Origin: Sialis fuliginosa
Lineage: Eukaryota; Arthropoda; Insecta; Megaloptera; Sialidae
Assembly: GCA_961205875.1 (NCBI GenBank)
Contig: OY540812.1
Location: 7,068,001 to 7,132,000 of the forward strand
Length of the DNA stretch: 64,000 nucleotides
Direction of reading: 5' to 3'
The translations under genes were made by a program, and so were the position numbers. Positions 36,552 to 51,612 of this stretch are shown here, in pieces. Each line of letters opens with the position of its first letter. Position 1 is the first letter of the stretch. The notes under the pieces were generated by a model that was not told the origin of the DNA, searched no databases, and worked only from the letters and a program-made list of their open reading frames with translations.

Positions 36552-39500
36552 ATGTCCGGTGAAAATAACCCTTATTTTCGACATTTGATAAAAACAAAAA
36601 AATTCGATATAAATCGTACATCAGAGGATATTAAATATTATGAGGAATTTCAACTGAATAATAATGAAACTATAAAAATAGAAAAACCAACAGCTATCCA
36701 AACGTTCTTCAAAGATCAAGCAGTTTTCATAACAGGAGGGACAGGATTTTTGGGAAAATTGCTTATAGATAAAATTCTACGATCATGTCCGGAAGTAAAA
36801 GGGGTATATTTGATGATTCGAAACAAAAAAGGAAAAGATATAAATACGCGACTTGAAGAATTATTTCAGGACTTGGTAATTACTTTTATTATTATAAAAA
36901 CTCAATTATTCAATAGATTTTAATGTTTAGTATTACAATGAAATAACTCAAATTTCTTAACTAACAAGCACTTTGAAACGGGAAATTAAATTTATATTTG
37001 ATCCCTGTGTATCGTACAAGAAATCAGTGGAGTATCTAAGGATTGGCGAAACTGACCTTTGCCGAGGGCGGCAAAATAGAGTAAATGAGCTTGAACACCG
37101 GGGAGGGGGTCAGCTTTAAAAGGTGCCAAAATCGAAATGAGGACGAAAAAAGTCCTCGCTAACACCACTTTTTTCGGTTTTCGCTGGGGGCGTAGTGATC
37201 TCTAATTACGCCTCTGCGAAAAATTTCAAAAAATAAAGATTTTAAATTAACTACAAATCATCACGCAAACTTTAAACCTAGTATTGATTGGTATTGTGTT
37301 AAAATTATAGGTATTCACAAGACTTAAAAAAGAATGTCCCAAATTTCAACAAAAAGTTATCGGAATTCAAGGTGATTGCCTCCAACCTGATTTAAATTTA
37401 AGTCTCGAAGATCGAGATGAGCTTATACAAAATGTAAATATAATTTTTCATGCAGCGGCTACGGTTAGATTTGATGAAAAACTTAAAACTGCCGTAGCAA
37501 TAAATTTAAATGGAACGAAAGTTTTACTAGATATGGCGAAACAAATGGAAGGTTTAAAGGTAAGATTATAAAATATATATTTAAAAACAATAATACTATG
37601 ATACGATTCGGCGTGTGTGTGTGTGCGTGTTGGGTGTGAGAGAGAGACAGATGAGATGATGTTTTATTGTTTATTTTATTTAAAAACAATAATAGTAGTG
37701 ATATACAATAATATTTGTTATGTTATATTGTATATTATAGTGTAGTGATTAAAGGGTTGGCTGCATCTTGAGTTTGGCGGGATTTATCACTGACGTGTTG
37801 GACGGCGACGGCGTCCAAGATGCGATTGAGATGGCGACGGCTGGGCGTCGTGTAGAGGGGTCACGCGGGAGGTGACCACGAAAGCCTGGGCGTCGTGAGC
37901 GACGGCGAGGGCGTCGACGTGTTGAGCGTCCGTGAGCGCGCCTGGAGGCGATGTCCGAGGGCGGACCTGGAGATAGCGTCCGAGGGCGGCGGTGCGGGCG
38001 TCGTCGTCGTGGGAGGCGGCAAGAGCTGACCTGGCGATGACTTCCGTCGGCGGCGTAGCCTGATGTCGAAAACTCACCAGGAAGTGTTGTGGATATCAAA
38101 GTGACTCGCAATAAGTCGATCGAGTCCTCCCGAGGGAGTACTGACTTTTGTTCAAAATACGTCCAGTTTTTATACTCATTTCGCTAGGTAACTCAGGAAA
38201 GCACGGGGTGCGGGCGGTAGTGTTGCATCAGCCAGAGTGAGCGCGTTCTCACGATTTTGGCGCAATTTCTGCATATTGTCACCAATGGAATTTTTTTGAC
38301 TTGACAAGACCACACAGCAATATAGTATATAGGGCACTATACTTTGTGTGTGTTTATAGTAAAACAGACACGCGTCTATTTGGCGCCCGTTGGCCATGTG
38401 TTGGTTAAAACGCTACCTGCTTATAGTCCCTTTGCGTAAAAATTCGTACACAAAATGCATTTTATGATATTTTTACAACTGTGTATTATTGGTTTCTTTG
38501 TGTACAAAAATGCATTCTTCACAAAATAATATTTACTTTATTCAGAAACGTATCAATTCCCCCTGTTGTTTTTGCATTTTTGTACAGTGTTGTAGAAAAA
38601 TTTGTGATTGGTAACTGGACGTATGTATGTTGGTGTTTTAGATGTCGTTGTGGGCGTGACTTGTAGTCCACGGAGGGTGTGACCTATGTACCATGGTATC
38701 GTCTTCGGTCACTCTTGGATTTTGCAGAATTGGAACTTCCTGCGATTTGCATTTGTCATATGCACCAGTGGTCGTCAAAATGTTTTGTGTATTTTGATTT
38801 TCGCTATAAATTTTTCTTGCAGCTTCTGTAGCTGCCAAAGTCGACACGGTTCCTGGTTCATACATCGCTTTGCATGATGATGACGGCACGTCTGGCTTCA
38901 TCGTGACGCAGGGCGCGTGTTCGATCTTCGTCGTGTTTGTGTTTTGGCAGAAGTTATTTTGTTTCTTGTGTGCCTTGTCCGATGCAGAAGTCGGCAGGGT
39001 CCCCGGTTCACACCTCCCTTGGTATGATGATGATGGCGTGGTTGGCTTCATCGTGACGCAGGGCGCGTGTTCGATCTTCTGCATTTGACATAGGGACGGT
39101 GTTGAATTTTTATTTGTCGCGTGACCGGTGCTTGGCGTGTTATCGTCTCGTGGTTTCTTGGTTTTCGCAGTGTCTTGTTTTCTGCGAATCGGCGTATAAG
39201 ACTGTGTGAGCCGTGGTGTGTTGGCCGGACAGTCTCGGTGAAGATGTCGCTCTGGGCAGTAGCGACATTGTGGTAGCGCCGTGGACGTCTTCTTCGGAGG
39301 TAGTGTTGAAATTTGCTCAAGTTTCATTTCCTTAAAATCACGTTCGATTTTCGAAGCGCGTTCTGTGATTTCCTCAAATGTTTGTGGTGGAGGGTATCGC
39401 AGATAAGGTCTGATGGCTGGATTTATAAGTTCAATTATAAATCTTATTATTTCGTCGGATGTTTTCTCTGGCTGCAGGCGACGAAATAATTTTATCTTCT

Positions 39501-42500
39501 CCAGAATAAAGACGTCGGCGGGCTCTTCAGCTTTTTGTTTGCAGCCGTAGAGTTGCGCGAGTAATTGTGTGATTACTGCTTGGCTGGCGAATCTCCTGGT
39601 GAAATATTTACGAAAATCGGACCAGGAGATATTGAGCGTCTGGTACGGTTTCCACCAGACGGCTGCGTCGGATTGAAGTTGTGCTGTTGTCTGCTGCACC
39701 CATTGTTTTTCTGGCGTCCCCAGGTCTTGGAAATGTTCTTCGCATCGACGAAGGTGTTCCTCGGGATCTTCGGAGGCGTGTCCATAGAACTCTGGCGGCG
39801 GTTGATTTGATTGGGCGAGCAATTTCGTGAGTAACAATTGAAGTTGTGAGTATTCAATTGAAACGTTCGTATTGGATGTTGGGCGCCACTGGGTGTTGAT
39901 GTTCACTCCCAGAAGTGATGTATGATTGCTGTCTCTCTCTTTTCTTCGCGGCATTTTTGGGTCGTAAGTCGAATTCTCTCTTGAATTCTATGAGCCCCAC
40001 GTTCGGGCGACACTTGATACGATTCGGCGTGTGTGTGTGTGCGTGTTGGGTGTGAGAGAGAGACAGATGAGATGATGTTTTATTGTTTATTTTATTTAAA
40101 AACAATAATAGTAGTGATATACAATAATATTTGTTATGTTATATTGTATATTATAGTGTAGTGATTAAAGGGTTGGCTGCATCTTGAGTTTGGCGGGATT
40201 TATCACTGACGTGTTGGACGGCGACGGCGTCCAAGATGCGATTGAGATGGCGACGGCTGGGCGTCGTGTAGAGGGGTCACGCGGGAGGTGACCACGAAAG
40301 CCTGGGCGTCGTGAGCGACGGCGAGGGCGTCGACGTGTTGAGCGTCCGTGAGCGCGCCTGGAGGCGATGTCCGAGGGCGGACCTGGAGATAGCGTCCGAG
40401 GGCGGCGGTGCGGGCGTCGTCGTCGTGGGAGGCGGCAAGAGCTGACCTGGCGATGACTTCCGTCGGCGGCGTAGCCTGATGTCGAAAACTCACCAGGAAG
40501 TGTTGTGGATATCAAAGTGACTCGCAATAAGTCGATCGAGTCCTCCCGAGGGAGTACTGACTTTTGTTCAAAATACGTCCAGTTTTTATACTCATTTCGC
40601 TAGGTAACTCAGGAAAGCACGGGGTGCGGGCGGTAGTGTTGCATCAGCCAGAGTGAGCGCGTTCTCACGATTTTGGCGCAATTTCTGCATATTGTCACCA
40701 ATGGAATTTTTTTGACTTGACAAGACCACACAGCAATATAGTATATAGGGCACTATACTTTGTGTGTGTTTATAGTAAAACAGACACGCGTCTATTTGGC
40801 GCCCGTTGGCCATGTGTTGGTTAAAACGCTACCTGCTTATAGTCCCTTTGCGTAAAAATTCGTACACAAAATGCATTTTATGATATTTTTACAACTGTGT
40901 ATTATTGGTTTCTTTGTGTACAAAAATGCATTCTTCACAAAATAATATTTACTTTATTCAGAAACGTATCAACTAATATTATGTATTATTTTTACCCATA
41001 GGCAATGGTTCACATTTCTACAGCGTACTCAAATTGCTATACAATGTCGATAGAAGAAAAAATATACAAACCCGATGTTTCAGGAGAACATGTTTTAAAA
41101 TTAGTGGAATGCTTAGATGAAAAACTTCTCGATGAAATCACACCAAAGTATGTGATATTTTATCCAATACAATTTTTTATTAAGTATAATAAAATTAATA
41201 AATATATACATACATATTTTGATTTTAGTCTTACAAAAAACTGGCCCAACACATACGCGTTCACAAAATCTATTACTGAAGACTTCGTTGAGAATAATTC
41301 TAAAGGATTGCCTGTGGTAGTTTTCCGCCCAGCTATCAGTAAGTTGTATTTATTATTTTAATTTAACCGATGTACAGGATTAACACAAATATCTAGAAAA
41401 GTTCAAGCCTTACAAGCAACGCCAGATTATTCATTAGGCCCACTCAACCTGGATGTAAAACTTACAGAAGGGATTGTGATCATGAGGTCTCTTCTTTTGA
41501 ATTATGTCCAATTTTGTCATCCAAAATTGTCTTCTACTCTCGGAATTTTCCCCCCAGGATTAAACTAAGTTTGTGCCATGAAAGATGACCGGTCTTGTAA
41601 TTGCATTGCCGAAACAATCTTCTTTATCCAACAGACTATTTTTATTCTCATAATATAATTTAATTAATGAGACTTTTAAAAGGAGTTTGAACCTCTACAT
41701 CCCCTTCTTCTCAACAGGAAAGGCTACAGCTCTAGTATCTACAGTAAACTTATTAATAATAAATGTTTTCTGCCTACTACAACAATGTTTCTTCTTCATG
41801 TATTATTTTAACATTTTCAGTGACGGCCACTAAATCAGAGCCAGTCTCTGGATGGATCGACAATGTGTACGGACCAACAGGGGTAGTCGTAGGTGTTGGA
41901 GCGGGATTATTACGAACTCTACACTGCGACAAAAATGCGATAGCTGATCTTGTGCCAGCCGATATGACTATCAATGGGATCATTGCAAGTGCATGGGATC
42001 GCGCAATGAACAAGTAAATTATATTCTTAATTTCTTTAATATTTAGGCCTATAGTCAAAATAAGGTAGTATAAGTACAAGTTCACATCAGTTTAAAAAAA
42101 ATCCATTTTCGACTAGTTAATTATCATTATTTCTTATGCACTTTCAAGAATATTTTTATCTGCCCAAAGAAAAGAATTAGATTTATTTTCAATTTTCAGT
42201 TATTCAGAAATTCCTGTTTATAACTACGTATCATCTACATATAACCCAATTCACTGGGGTGAATTTATTAACTACAATATAAATTACGGTGAAGAGACTC
42301 CTGTTTTGAAGAGCCTGTGGTGCTACACAATAACTATAACTCGTCACACGCTGCTTTATTATTTCTATACATTAGTTCTACACCTTATACCAGGATTATT
42401 AATAGATGCAGCTTTAATATTAACGGGACGAAAACCGAAGTAAGTATTCGTATCTGTTGAGAAAATCTGATATAAAATCAGTTTAATTAATTACTTAGTT

Positions 42501-43525
42501 AATTTTAATTGCAAGAAAAGAGGTTACCAAATAATGAAGTACATTTTTTGTCTAGTTTTGATATATTCAATAATTTTCTCCAGTTTGCGTCACTTTTTTC
42601 GTAACTACTTACCTATCTGACGTGATTATAAGGAACGTGTTTGTTGTTTCATCCGAATAGGTTCAGTTCTTTCCCAGAAAAAAAAATAATCAGATTCAAT
42701 TAGATCAAATATCTTAAGCTGTTCAGATATCAAAATGACCTGATCTAATTAAATATCATTGCTTATGTTATATTACTCACCCCGTACTATCTTATTTAAA
42801 TATATAACTATATTAATAACAGTAACTAAAAATTTATATGTAGTTAGATAGTAAAATCATGCTGTTAGTGAGAGTTACGTTACTCTGGCTGGATATATAA
42901 GGTTAGATCAAATCAGATGTTTATTTTTCCCCAGGTTATTAAATTTATAGATACATTATGAATTGGAGTTGAAATAGGACACAATATTTGATATAACTTT
43001 TATGTTAATAATTAACCTATTTTTATTTCAGGCTATTAAAAATATACAAAAAAATTGGAAAATTTTCTAAAGTTATTTCCTATTTTGCTACAAAGGAATG
43101 GACTTTTAGAGATGATAATGTAAGAAATTTACTGGACAAAATGTCAGATGATGATAAAAAGATATTCGATTTTGATATCAAATTACTACAATGGGATAAA
43201 TATTTTAAAGATTGTATTCTAGGAATTCGTCTCTATATGTTTAAAGAAAGTCTAGAAACAATTCCAGCTGCTAAAATAAGATACAAAAGGTAACATTATT
43301 AATGAAATTTTTCCTTATTTTTTAGTACAAAAATTTCATTTAAAAATTGTAAATATCTCCAACACTCTGGGGCACAATTAAAATATTTCCACCCCCCACT
43401 GTCAGCGCATGTAAACAATAAATATTATTTTCAGGATTAAACGAACACATTACACTATCAAGTATGCTATATACACTGTTTTAATTATGTTTCTCTTCAT
43501 ATTGCTGCAAAAAATATTTCTTTAA
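36552..43525 (+). CDS. Fatty acyl-CoA reductase, tandem copy 3
   Basis: Third FAR paralogue, 536 aa. Exons: 36552-36875, 37311-37559, 41002-41147, 41229-41338, 41821-42013, 42200-42439, 43032-43289, 43435-43525. The cofactor motif TGGTGFLG is at residues 61-68 and YAFTK has Tyr249 and Lys253. FAR_C and a hydrophobic C-terminal tail follow. Intron phases match FAR1 and FAR2 throughout. Intron 2 is 3.4 kb because an LTR retrotransposon (37599-40971) fills it. Without the insertion it would be about 65 bp. The coding sequence itself is unbroken. A polyadenylation signal AATAAA is at 43613. Whether splicing of intron 2 is affected cannot be judged from sequence. Confidence 0.93.
37599..38555 (-). 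repeat. 3' LTR
   Basis: 957-bp direct repeat of 40015-40971 (offset 2416). It starts TG and ends CA on the plus strand. The inner part (about 37800-38050) is GC- and CpG-rich, unlike the surrounding AT-rich DNA, and creates overlapping arginine-rich ORFs that are probably spurious. Being on the left of a minus-oriented element, this is the downstream LTR. Confidence 0.9.
38556..38580 (-). other. Polypurine tract
   Basis: Reading the minus strand, AACAACAGGGGGAAT directly precedes the 3' LTR. This is the usual position and composition of the plus-strand priming tract of LTR elements. Confidence 0.7.
38638..39954 (-). CDS. gag: Retrotransposon Gag polyprotein
   Basis: 438-aa ORF filling nearly the whole internal region. 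It has a capsid-like retrotransposon gag domain at about residues 45-215 (E-F-Y-G-H, then W-W-K and F-R-K-Y-F motifs). A zinc-knuckle-like motif CRYCPERHLHRDC (C-x2-C-x3-H-x4-C, one residue shorter than the usual CCHC spacing) lies near residue 228. The C-terminal third has a duplicated module in which the motif IEHAPCVTMKP occurs twice. No protease or polymerase follows. The start is the first ATG after the primer-binding region. It presumably packages element RNA, with enzymes supplied in trans. Confidence 0.85.
   Translation of the reverse strand: MPRRKERDSNHTSLLGVNINTQWRPTSNTNVSIEYSQLQLLLTKLLAQSNQPPPEFYGHASEDPEEHLRRCEEHFQDLGTPEKQWVQQTTAQLQSDAAVWWKPYQTLNISWSDFRKYFTRRFASQAVITQLLAQLYGCKQKAEEPADVFILEKIKLFRRLQPEKTSDEIIRFIIELINPAIRPYLRYPPPQTFEEITERASKIERDFKEMKLEQISTLPPKKTSTALPQCRYCPERHLHRDCPANTPRLTQSYTPIRRKQDTAKTKKPRDDNTPSTGHATNKNSTPSLCQMQKIEHAPCVTMKPTTPSSSYQGRCEPGTLPTSASDKAHKKQNNFCQNTNTTKIEHAPCVTMKPDVPSSSCKAMYEPGTVSTLAATEAARKIYSENQNTQNILTTTGAYDKCKSQEVPILQNPRVTEDDTMVHRSHPPWTTSHAHNDI
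39992..40012 (-). other. Primer-binding site, tRNA-Lys type
   Basis: On the minus strand, TGTCGCCCGAACGTGGGGCT lies two bases inside the 5' LTR. It is complementary, except at the third base, to a tRNA-Lys-like 3' end (GCCCCACGTT...GGGCG...CA). It is a priming site, not a tRNA gene. Confidence 0.65.
40015..40971 (-). repeat. 5' LTR
   Basis: 957 bp, matching 37599-38555 with no difference noticed by eye. It should carry the element's promoter. Its outer edge is 30 bp from FAR3 exon 3. Confidence 0.9.
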
Positions 43526-44313
43526 ATAAAACACAAAAAGAAATATTAATTTTGAAGTGATTGTGTATTTGTAAATACTGTTTTTATATATTAACAAATT
43601 GTGATAGAAAGAAATAAAACGTTTATATTTTTTCATGAAATATTTTATGTAATATATTTGTGCTTATTTAAATAATGTTTTTTTATTTACCTACCTTTTT
43701 TAAACTCTGCAAAAATGGAATGAAAATTATAATAAACTCAATATCTTTAATACAAAATTTTTATTTTGAATACAACAATATAATTATTCACTTTAGATTT
43801 ACATTACATTAAAGAATTAAACGACGGTTTTTGGTACTTTTTAAGATGATGTCACAATAAATTATTATCATATGCAGTGATTAAAAAGTTACCTCACAAA
43901 AATATTTGCCTTGTGATTTATTTTGGTAAAGCAATTTTTTGATCACGTATTAAATTATTTTTAATCAGGATTTAAAAAAAAAATTGTTAATTTCGTATTG
44001 GTATTAAAAACTAAAATAATAAATTTAATATTTAAATCAATGTCTAAAAATATCCACAGTTAGTCATTAAATATTAAAACTGTCATTTATTAGAGAATGG
44101 TAAATCTTAAAAGTTGTATTTTAAATCACAGATTCTCAAGGCTATATTTATCAAAAATAATGGAATTAAACAACTAAAACAAATTCTAAAATAGTTAAAT
44201 ATTAGTGAACATAATATAAACATGGAACATATCAAACTATCACGCCATAAAACCAATCAATACACTTTCAATGAGATAAGTCAACAGATCGTAAAAACAA
44301 AAGTCTCTGTGCA

Positions 44314-44488
44314 CAAAGTTAGTAAATACACAGGTTGCCTCATTAGCTTTTGACCAATTAGCTTGGGCACCCCAAATGACGTCACCCTTTTCGTGTCGAG
44401 TTACGAGATAACATTTGTGCACCTCAGATAACGTATTTCCCTCTCTCTCGCTGAGAACATGAGGCTACCTTGTACTTTACATACCTTG
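44314..44488. repeat. Eroded copy of the 9-bp-duplication TIR family
   Basis: The left end CAAAGTTAGTAAATACACAG, followed by GTTGCCTCATTAG, is mirrored by CATGAGGCTACCTTGTACTT ending in TACATACCTTG. Internal GACCAATTAG (CCAAT box) and a perfect TGACGTCA palindrome (44377-44384) are shared with 51087-51612. The two flanks do not match, so the target duplication has decayed or was lost. Confidence 0.65.
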
Positions 44489-44545
44489 TACACTATCATA
44501 ATTACTAAGTAACGGTCAATAACATTGGAGGTTTGTAACTAGTCC

Positions 44546-45427
44546 ACTCAAATTAGAAATTTCCTATAGGTGACAAATAGAATTAATATTCACCTCGATT
44601 ATTTTAGCACCAATTGATCGCAAATGATGCCCTTAATAAATTATGCAAGGCTGTAGGCCTCCCAAAAATACACTAAAAAAAAATTAAAAACAAAAAAAAT
44701 TGACTGCCAGTTATGCTTAAATCGTTGATGCAGTAAAAATGATGTAAGATAGAGCAAAAATAAACAGAATCAATTTTACAGATAAGAAAATTTCCTATAA
44801 AAAAGGTAGGTACTCCAGTTTATACCTAACACTAATAGTTCAGGAGTGAGTGTCGTTCAAAATTCGAGACCAAAATGTAGTTTTTTTCAAAATGTCGCAA
44901 TTTTCCTCGGTTTTCTATAAAATTTAATATTAGTATTCAACATTTAATAAATATTTCCAAAAAATTCATGGTTTAACTAAACACTATTGGGAAGTAACTC
45001 ACAAGTTTAAAACTTATTTTTACTTTAAATTGTAGCTTAAGAAATAATTATTTGTATTTTATTGCCTGTTTTGCATGTTTATTTTTTCATAATCTATTAA
45101 TCGTCAAATAAAACAAAAATATTTGTTTTAAAGATAATTTTATCCTCTACAAATTCAATCTCTTAATATTAAATCGTAACTGCAACCATTTGCTTGCAGT
45201 TTTTAAATAAAAACAAAACGACACCTTTGATAAAACTAAAATTATATTAAAATAAAGATAGCTGTGTAGCATTTTAATTTTTTTGTTTTAATTTTTTTAG
45301 TGTATTTCCCGGGGGCCTACAGCCTTGCATTTTTGATATTTTACTAAGGGCATCATTTGCCATCGATTGACATTAAAATAATCGAGGCGAATATTAATTC
45401 CATTTAAAAATCTAATTTGATTGGTCT
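44546..45427. mobile_element. Foldback element downstream of FAR3
   Basis: Arms of about 155 bp (44546-44700 and 45272-45427) mirror each other: AATGATGCCCTTA and GCAAGGCTGTAGGCC on the left correspond to GGCCTACAGCCTTGC and TAAGGGCATCATT on the right. The interior of about 570 bp is AT-rich without ORFs. It is non-autonomous; the family is unknown. Confidence 0.7.
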
Positions 45428-46268
45428 AAACTATGTTTAAGTTTAAACAATAAGAGTTATAAAATTTTAATTATCAATCTTAAGGAATAATTCTGATCAA
45501 ATATGAATTTTTTTTACAAATTTCTATTATTAATATAAATAAAAACAGATGGTGACTACTTTGAGTCTAAAGAAGCCAGAACAGCTTACTGACATTTTTC
45601 TTATTATTTAAATTAAATATAATACTTTAAACATTACCTCCATCTGCTTAAATTATAAAGTTTTGTCACTGTATGACTGCAATTTGTTTGAAAATGTAAC
45701 ATTGAATATAATTTTACAACCGAAGTGTTCTTAAAATAATACTTTTTTATGATAGTACGAAAAAAATTTGGTATTAAAATCGACTAAATGAAGGATATTT
45801 AAGTTGTATTATATAACAAAAATACGTAATACTTATCAAAAAACTTAATTCTAACAATCAATTGAAATTAAATTTATCTTCATATAAAACATATTATACA
45901 TCTAACGTCAATAACTTTTTCCATCTTCAAAGGACGAATGACAAATTCACACACTTAAATTATTTCTTGTCAGTCTCAACATTTCTTAACACGTCTCGTA
46001 CAGTCCATTAAAGATTAATATATTGTTAAAATTATATAAAATAAAATGGCAACATTACATTTCCAAGTTATAAACTTCCAGTTTCTGTGTATCATTATAT
46101 GATAATCTCATTAAAATTCTAATCAAAACAAATACATAGACTTCTTTCACATATGCTCAAAAATACAACAGAAACTATTTAAACAAAACAGAACAAAACA
46201 AACCTCATCGGTTCGTTAATAATAAAGAGTAATTTTAAAATTAAATGATTTAGATAATCTAAACACAT

Positions 46269-50101
<3,833 letters not shown>

Positions 50102-51086
50102 TGTTCTTTGTATTCGGTTATTTACGTATTTAAAAACTGTAATTAAGACACAATTCAAACACTTGACATACAAATAATATATTACATTAAAAACGAAATC
50201 GTTTAACAAGATATTTCATAATTTCCTACAGCTAAACGAACAATTCATCCGGTCTTTGCGAGATTACAGACAGGCAACCACGTGTTAAAATTTGATTTTG
50301 AACTTGTCAAAATTACAAGGTCAATATATAGTTTCGCATTTTCAGAATTATTTCAATTATTGGCCAAAATTTTACAATTAGGTATTACAAATTACAATAT
50401 TATCAAACTTTAACTCCATAAACAAACCAAAATAAAAAATATGTACCTATATCGTTTCACACGTACCAGATAAAACGCGGTAAATTTTATCTGTTATTTA
50501 GTTACATTTGTTACATACATGCATCACATGTGTATAATTTGCAGTCTTAAAATCCATAAAATACCGAAATATGAAAATATTCTGTTGAACTTTGTCTTAT
50601 TATAAAATTTAAAGAGTAAAACGGCCCTCCTAATTTTGACTTCGTTTTGAGAAAGTAAACTCAATTTTAAATATATTTAACTTACTACTTATATTCTTCA
50701 ACAAACCTGCTTAAAAATGTAGACACAATGAATTATCAAATTAAACACAAATGCACACAATAAAAGTAACGGTAAAAATATGTATTTCAACAATTAAACT
50801 TTGCCATTCGTCGATTATATATTCACTTTATTGTAGAATTATTTATTCAGTGCGTTTCGAACTAAAAAAATTTAATTAATTTCTACAAAGAAAAAACAAT
50901 TAGCAGTGACGAATAAAACTCAAGATTAATTACCTATAAATTAAAAACAAGATAAACAAATATTCAAAAGTGCCCAATCAACATAAAACATGATAAAACA
51001 TAAAATGTAAACTTGACGAAACTTTATCTCTGGATCCTCTTATGCATTAACACCAAATTAACACCTTAGTAGCGGACCATGTAACG
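50102..51086. other. vasa 5' flank
   Basis: Upstream region of vasa; AT-rich. It must hold the vasa promoter and perhaps noncoding exons, but no core element is unambiguous. Nothing coding is seen. Confidence 0.4.
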
Positions 51087-51612
51087 CAAGGTTAGTATAT
51101 GTATAGGTTGCCTCATAACTTTTTGACCAATCAGCAGCTGCGTGTGATGACGTCACCCTGAGGAACCTTTAAACGTTGTTTCATATATTAAGTTTTTTTC
51201 AAATTATTTCGAATTTTTGGATATTTGTATTTTAAAAAAGTAAATATTATTGTTTATTACAGAAGCACAAATTATTACATATAATATTTCTTCATAAAAA
51301 CTTTAAAATGATGTCAGAAATCAATGCTTAAAGAAAATACATTTCTTGGTTACACATAAAAAAACACTTGTTTAAAACTATAATTTATAATAATAAAATA
51401 ATAAAAATTTAGATTTAAAACTCAGTACACTATCAATATCAAATGAAAATATTTAAAAACAACTTACAATAAATCAGCTTAACTAAAATAAAGAGTAAAT
51501 ATAGTTTGACAGCCATTTATAATGTCAAAGAGTTCCTCACGATGACGCGTTCTCCCCTCTCATGCCACTCCCCGCCAGAGTTATGAGGCAACCTATTACT
51601 TTACTAACCTTG
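51087..51612. mobile_element. 526-bp TIR element with perfect 9-bp duplication, upstream of vasa
   Basis: The left end CAAGGTTAGTATATGTATAG, followed by GTTGCCTCATAAC, is mirrored by GTTATGAGGCAACC through to CTAACCTTG. CATGTAACG is directly repeated at 51078-51086 and 51613-51621. The left arm carries GACCAATCAG (CCAAT box) and a full CRE palindrome TGACGTCA (51148-51155). It is non-autonomous. The 9-bp duplication fits Mutator-like elements. Confidence 0.85.

Larger units (their letters stand above)
37599..40971 (-). mobile_element. Gag-only LTR retrotransposon in FAR3 intron 2
   Basis: 3373-bp element in antisense orientation to FAR3. It has two 957-bp LTRs with TG...CA ends, a 4-bp target duplication ACTA (37595-37598 and 40972-40975), a primer-binding site resembling the tRNA-Lys 3' end, one long gag ORF and a purine tract before the 3' LTR. 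The internal region is only 1459 bp, with no room for protease, reverse transcriptase, RNase H or integrase. The LTRs look identical by eye, pointing to a recent insertion. A non-autonomous gag-bearing element mobilised by a relative is the simplest reading. Confidence 0.88.
43526..46268. other. FAR3-vasa spacer
   Basis: Converging 3' flanks of FAR3 (plus) and vasa (minus). It contains the short TIR element 44314-44488 and a large foldback element 44546-45427. The rest is AT-rich, and no coding exon is supported. Confidence 0.5.

Noticed and set aside
37749..38111. 120-aa and 96-aa arginine-rich ORFs in both LTRs (also 40165-40527)
   Set aside because: They overlap each other in different frames, lie in a CpG-rich part of the LTR, are duplicated only because LTRs are, and have no recognisable domain.
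39992..40012. tRNA-like segment
   Set aside because: Only the 3' end of a tRNA is matched, adjacent to an LTR; it is a primer-binding site, not a tRNA gene.
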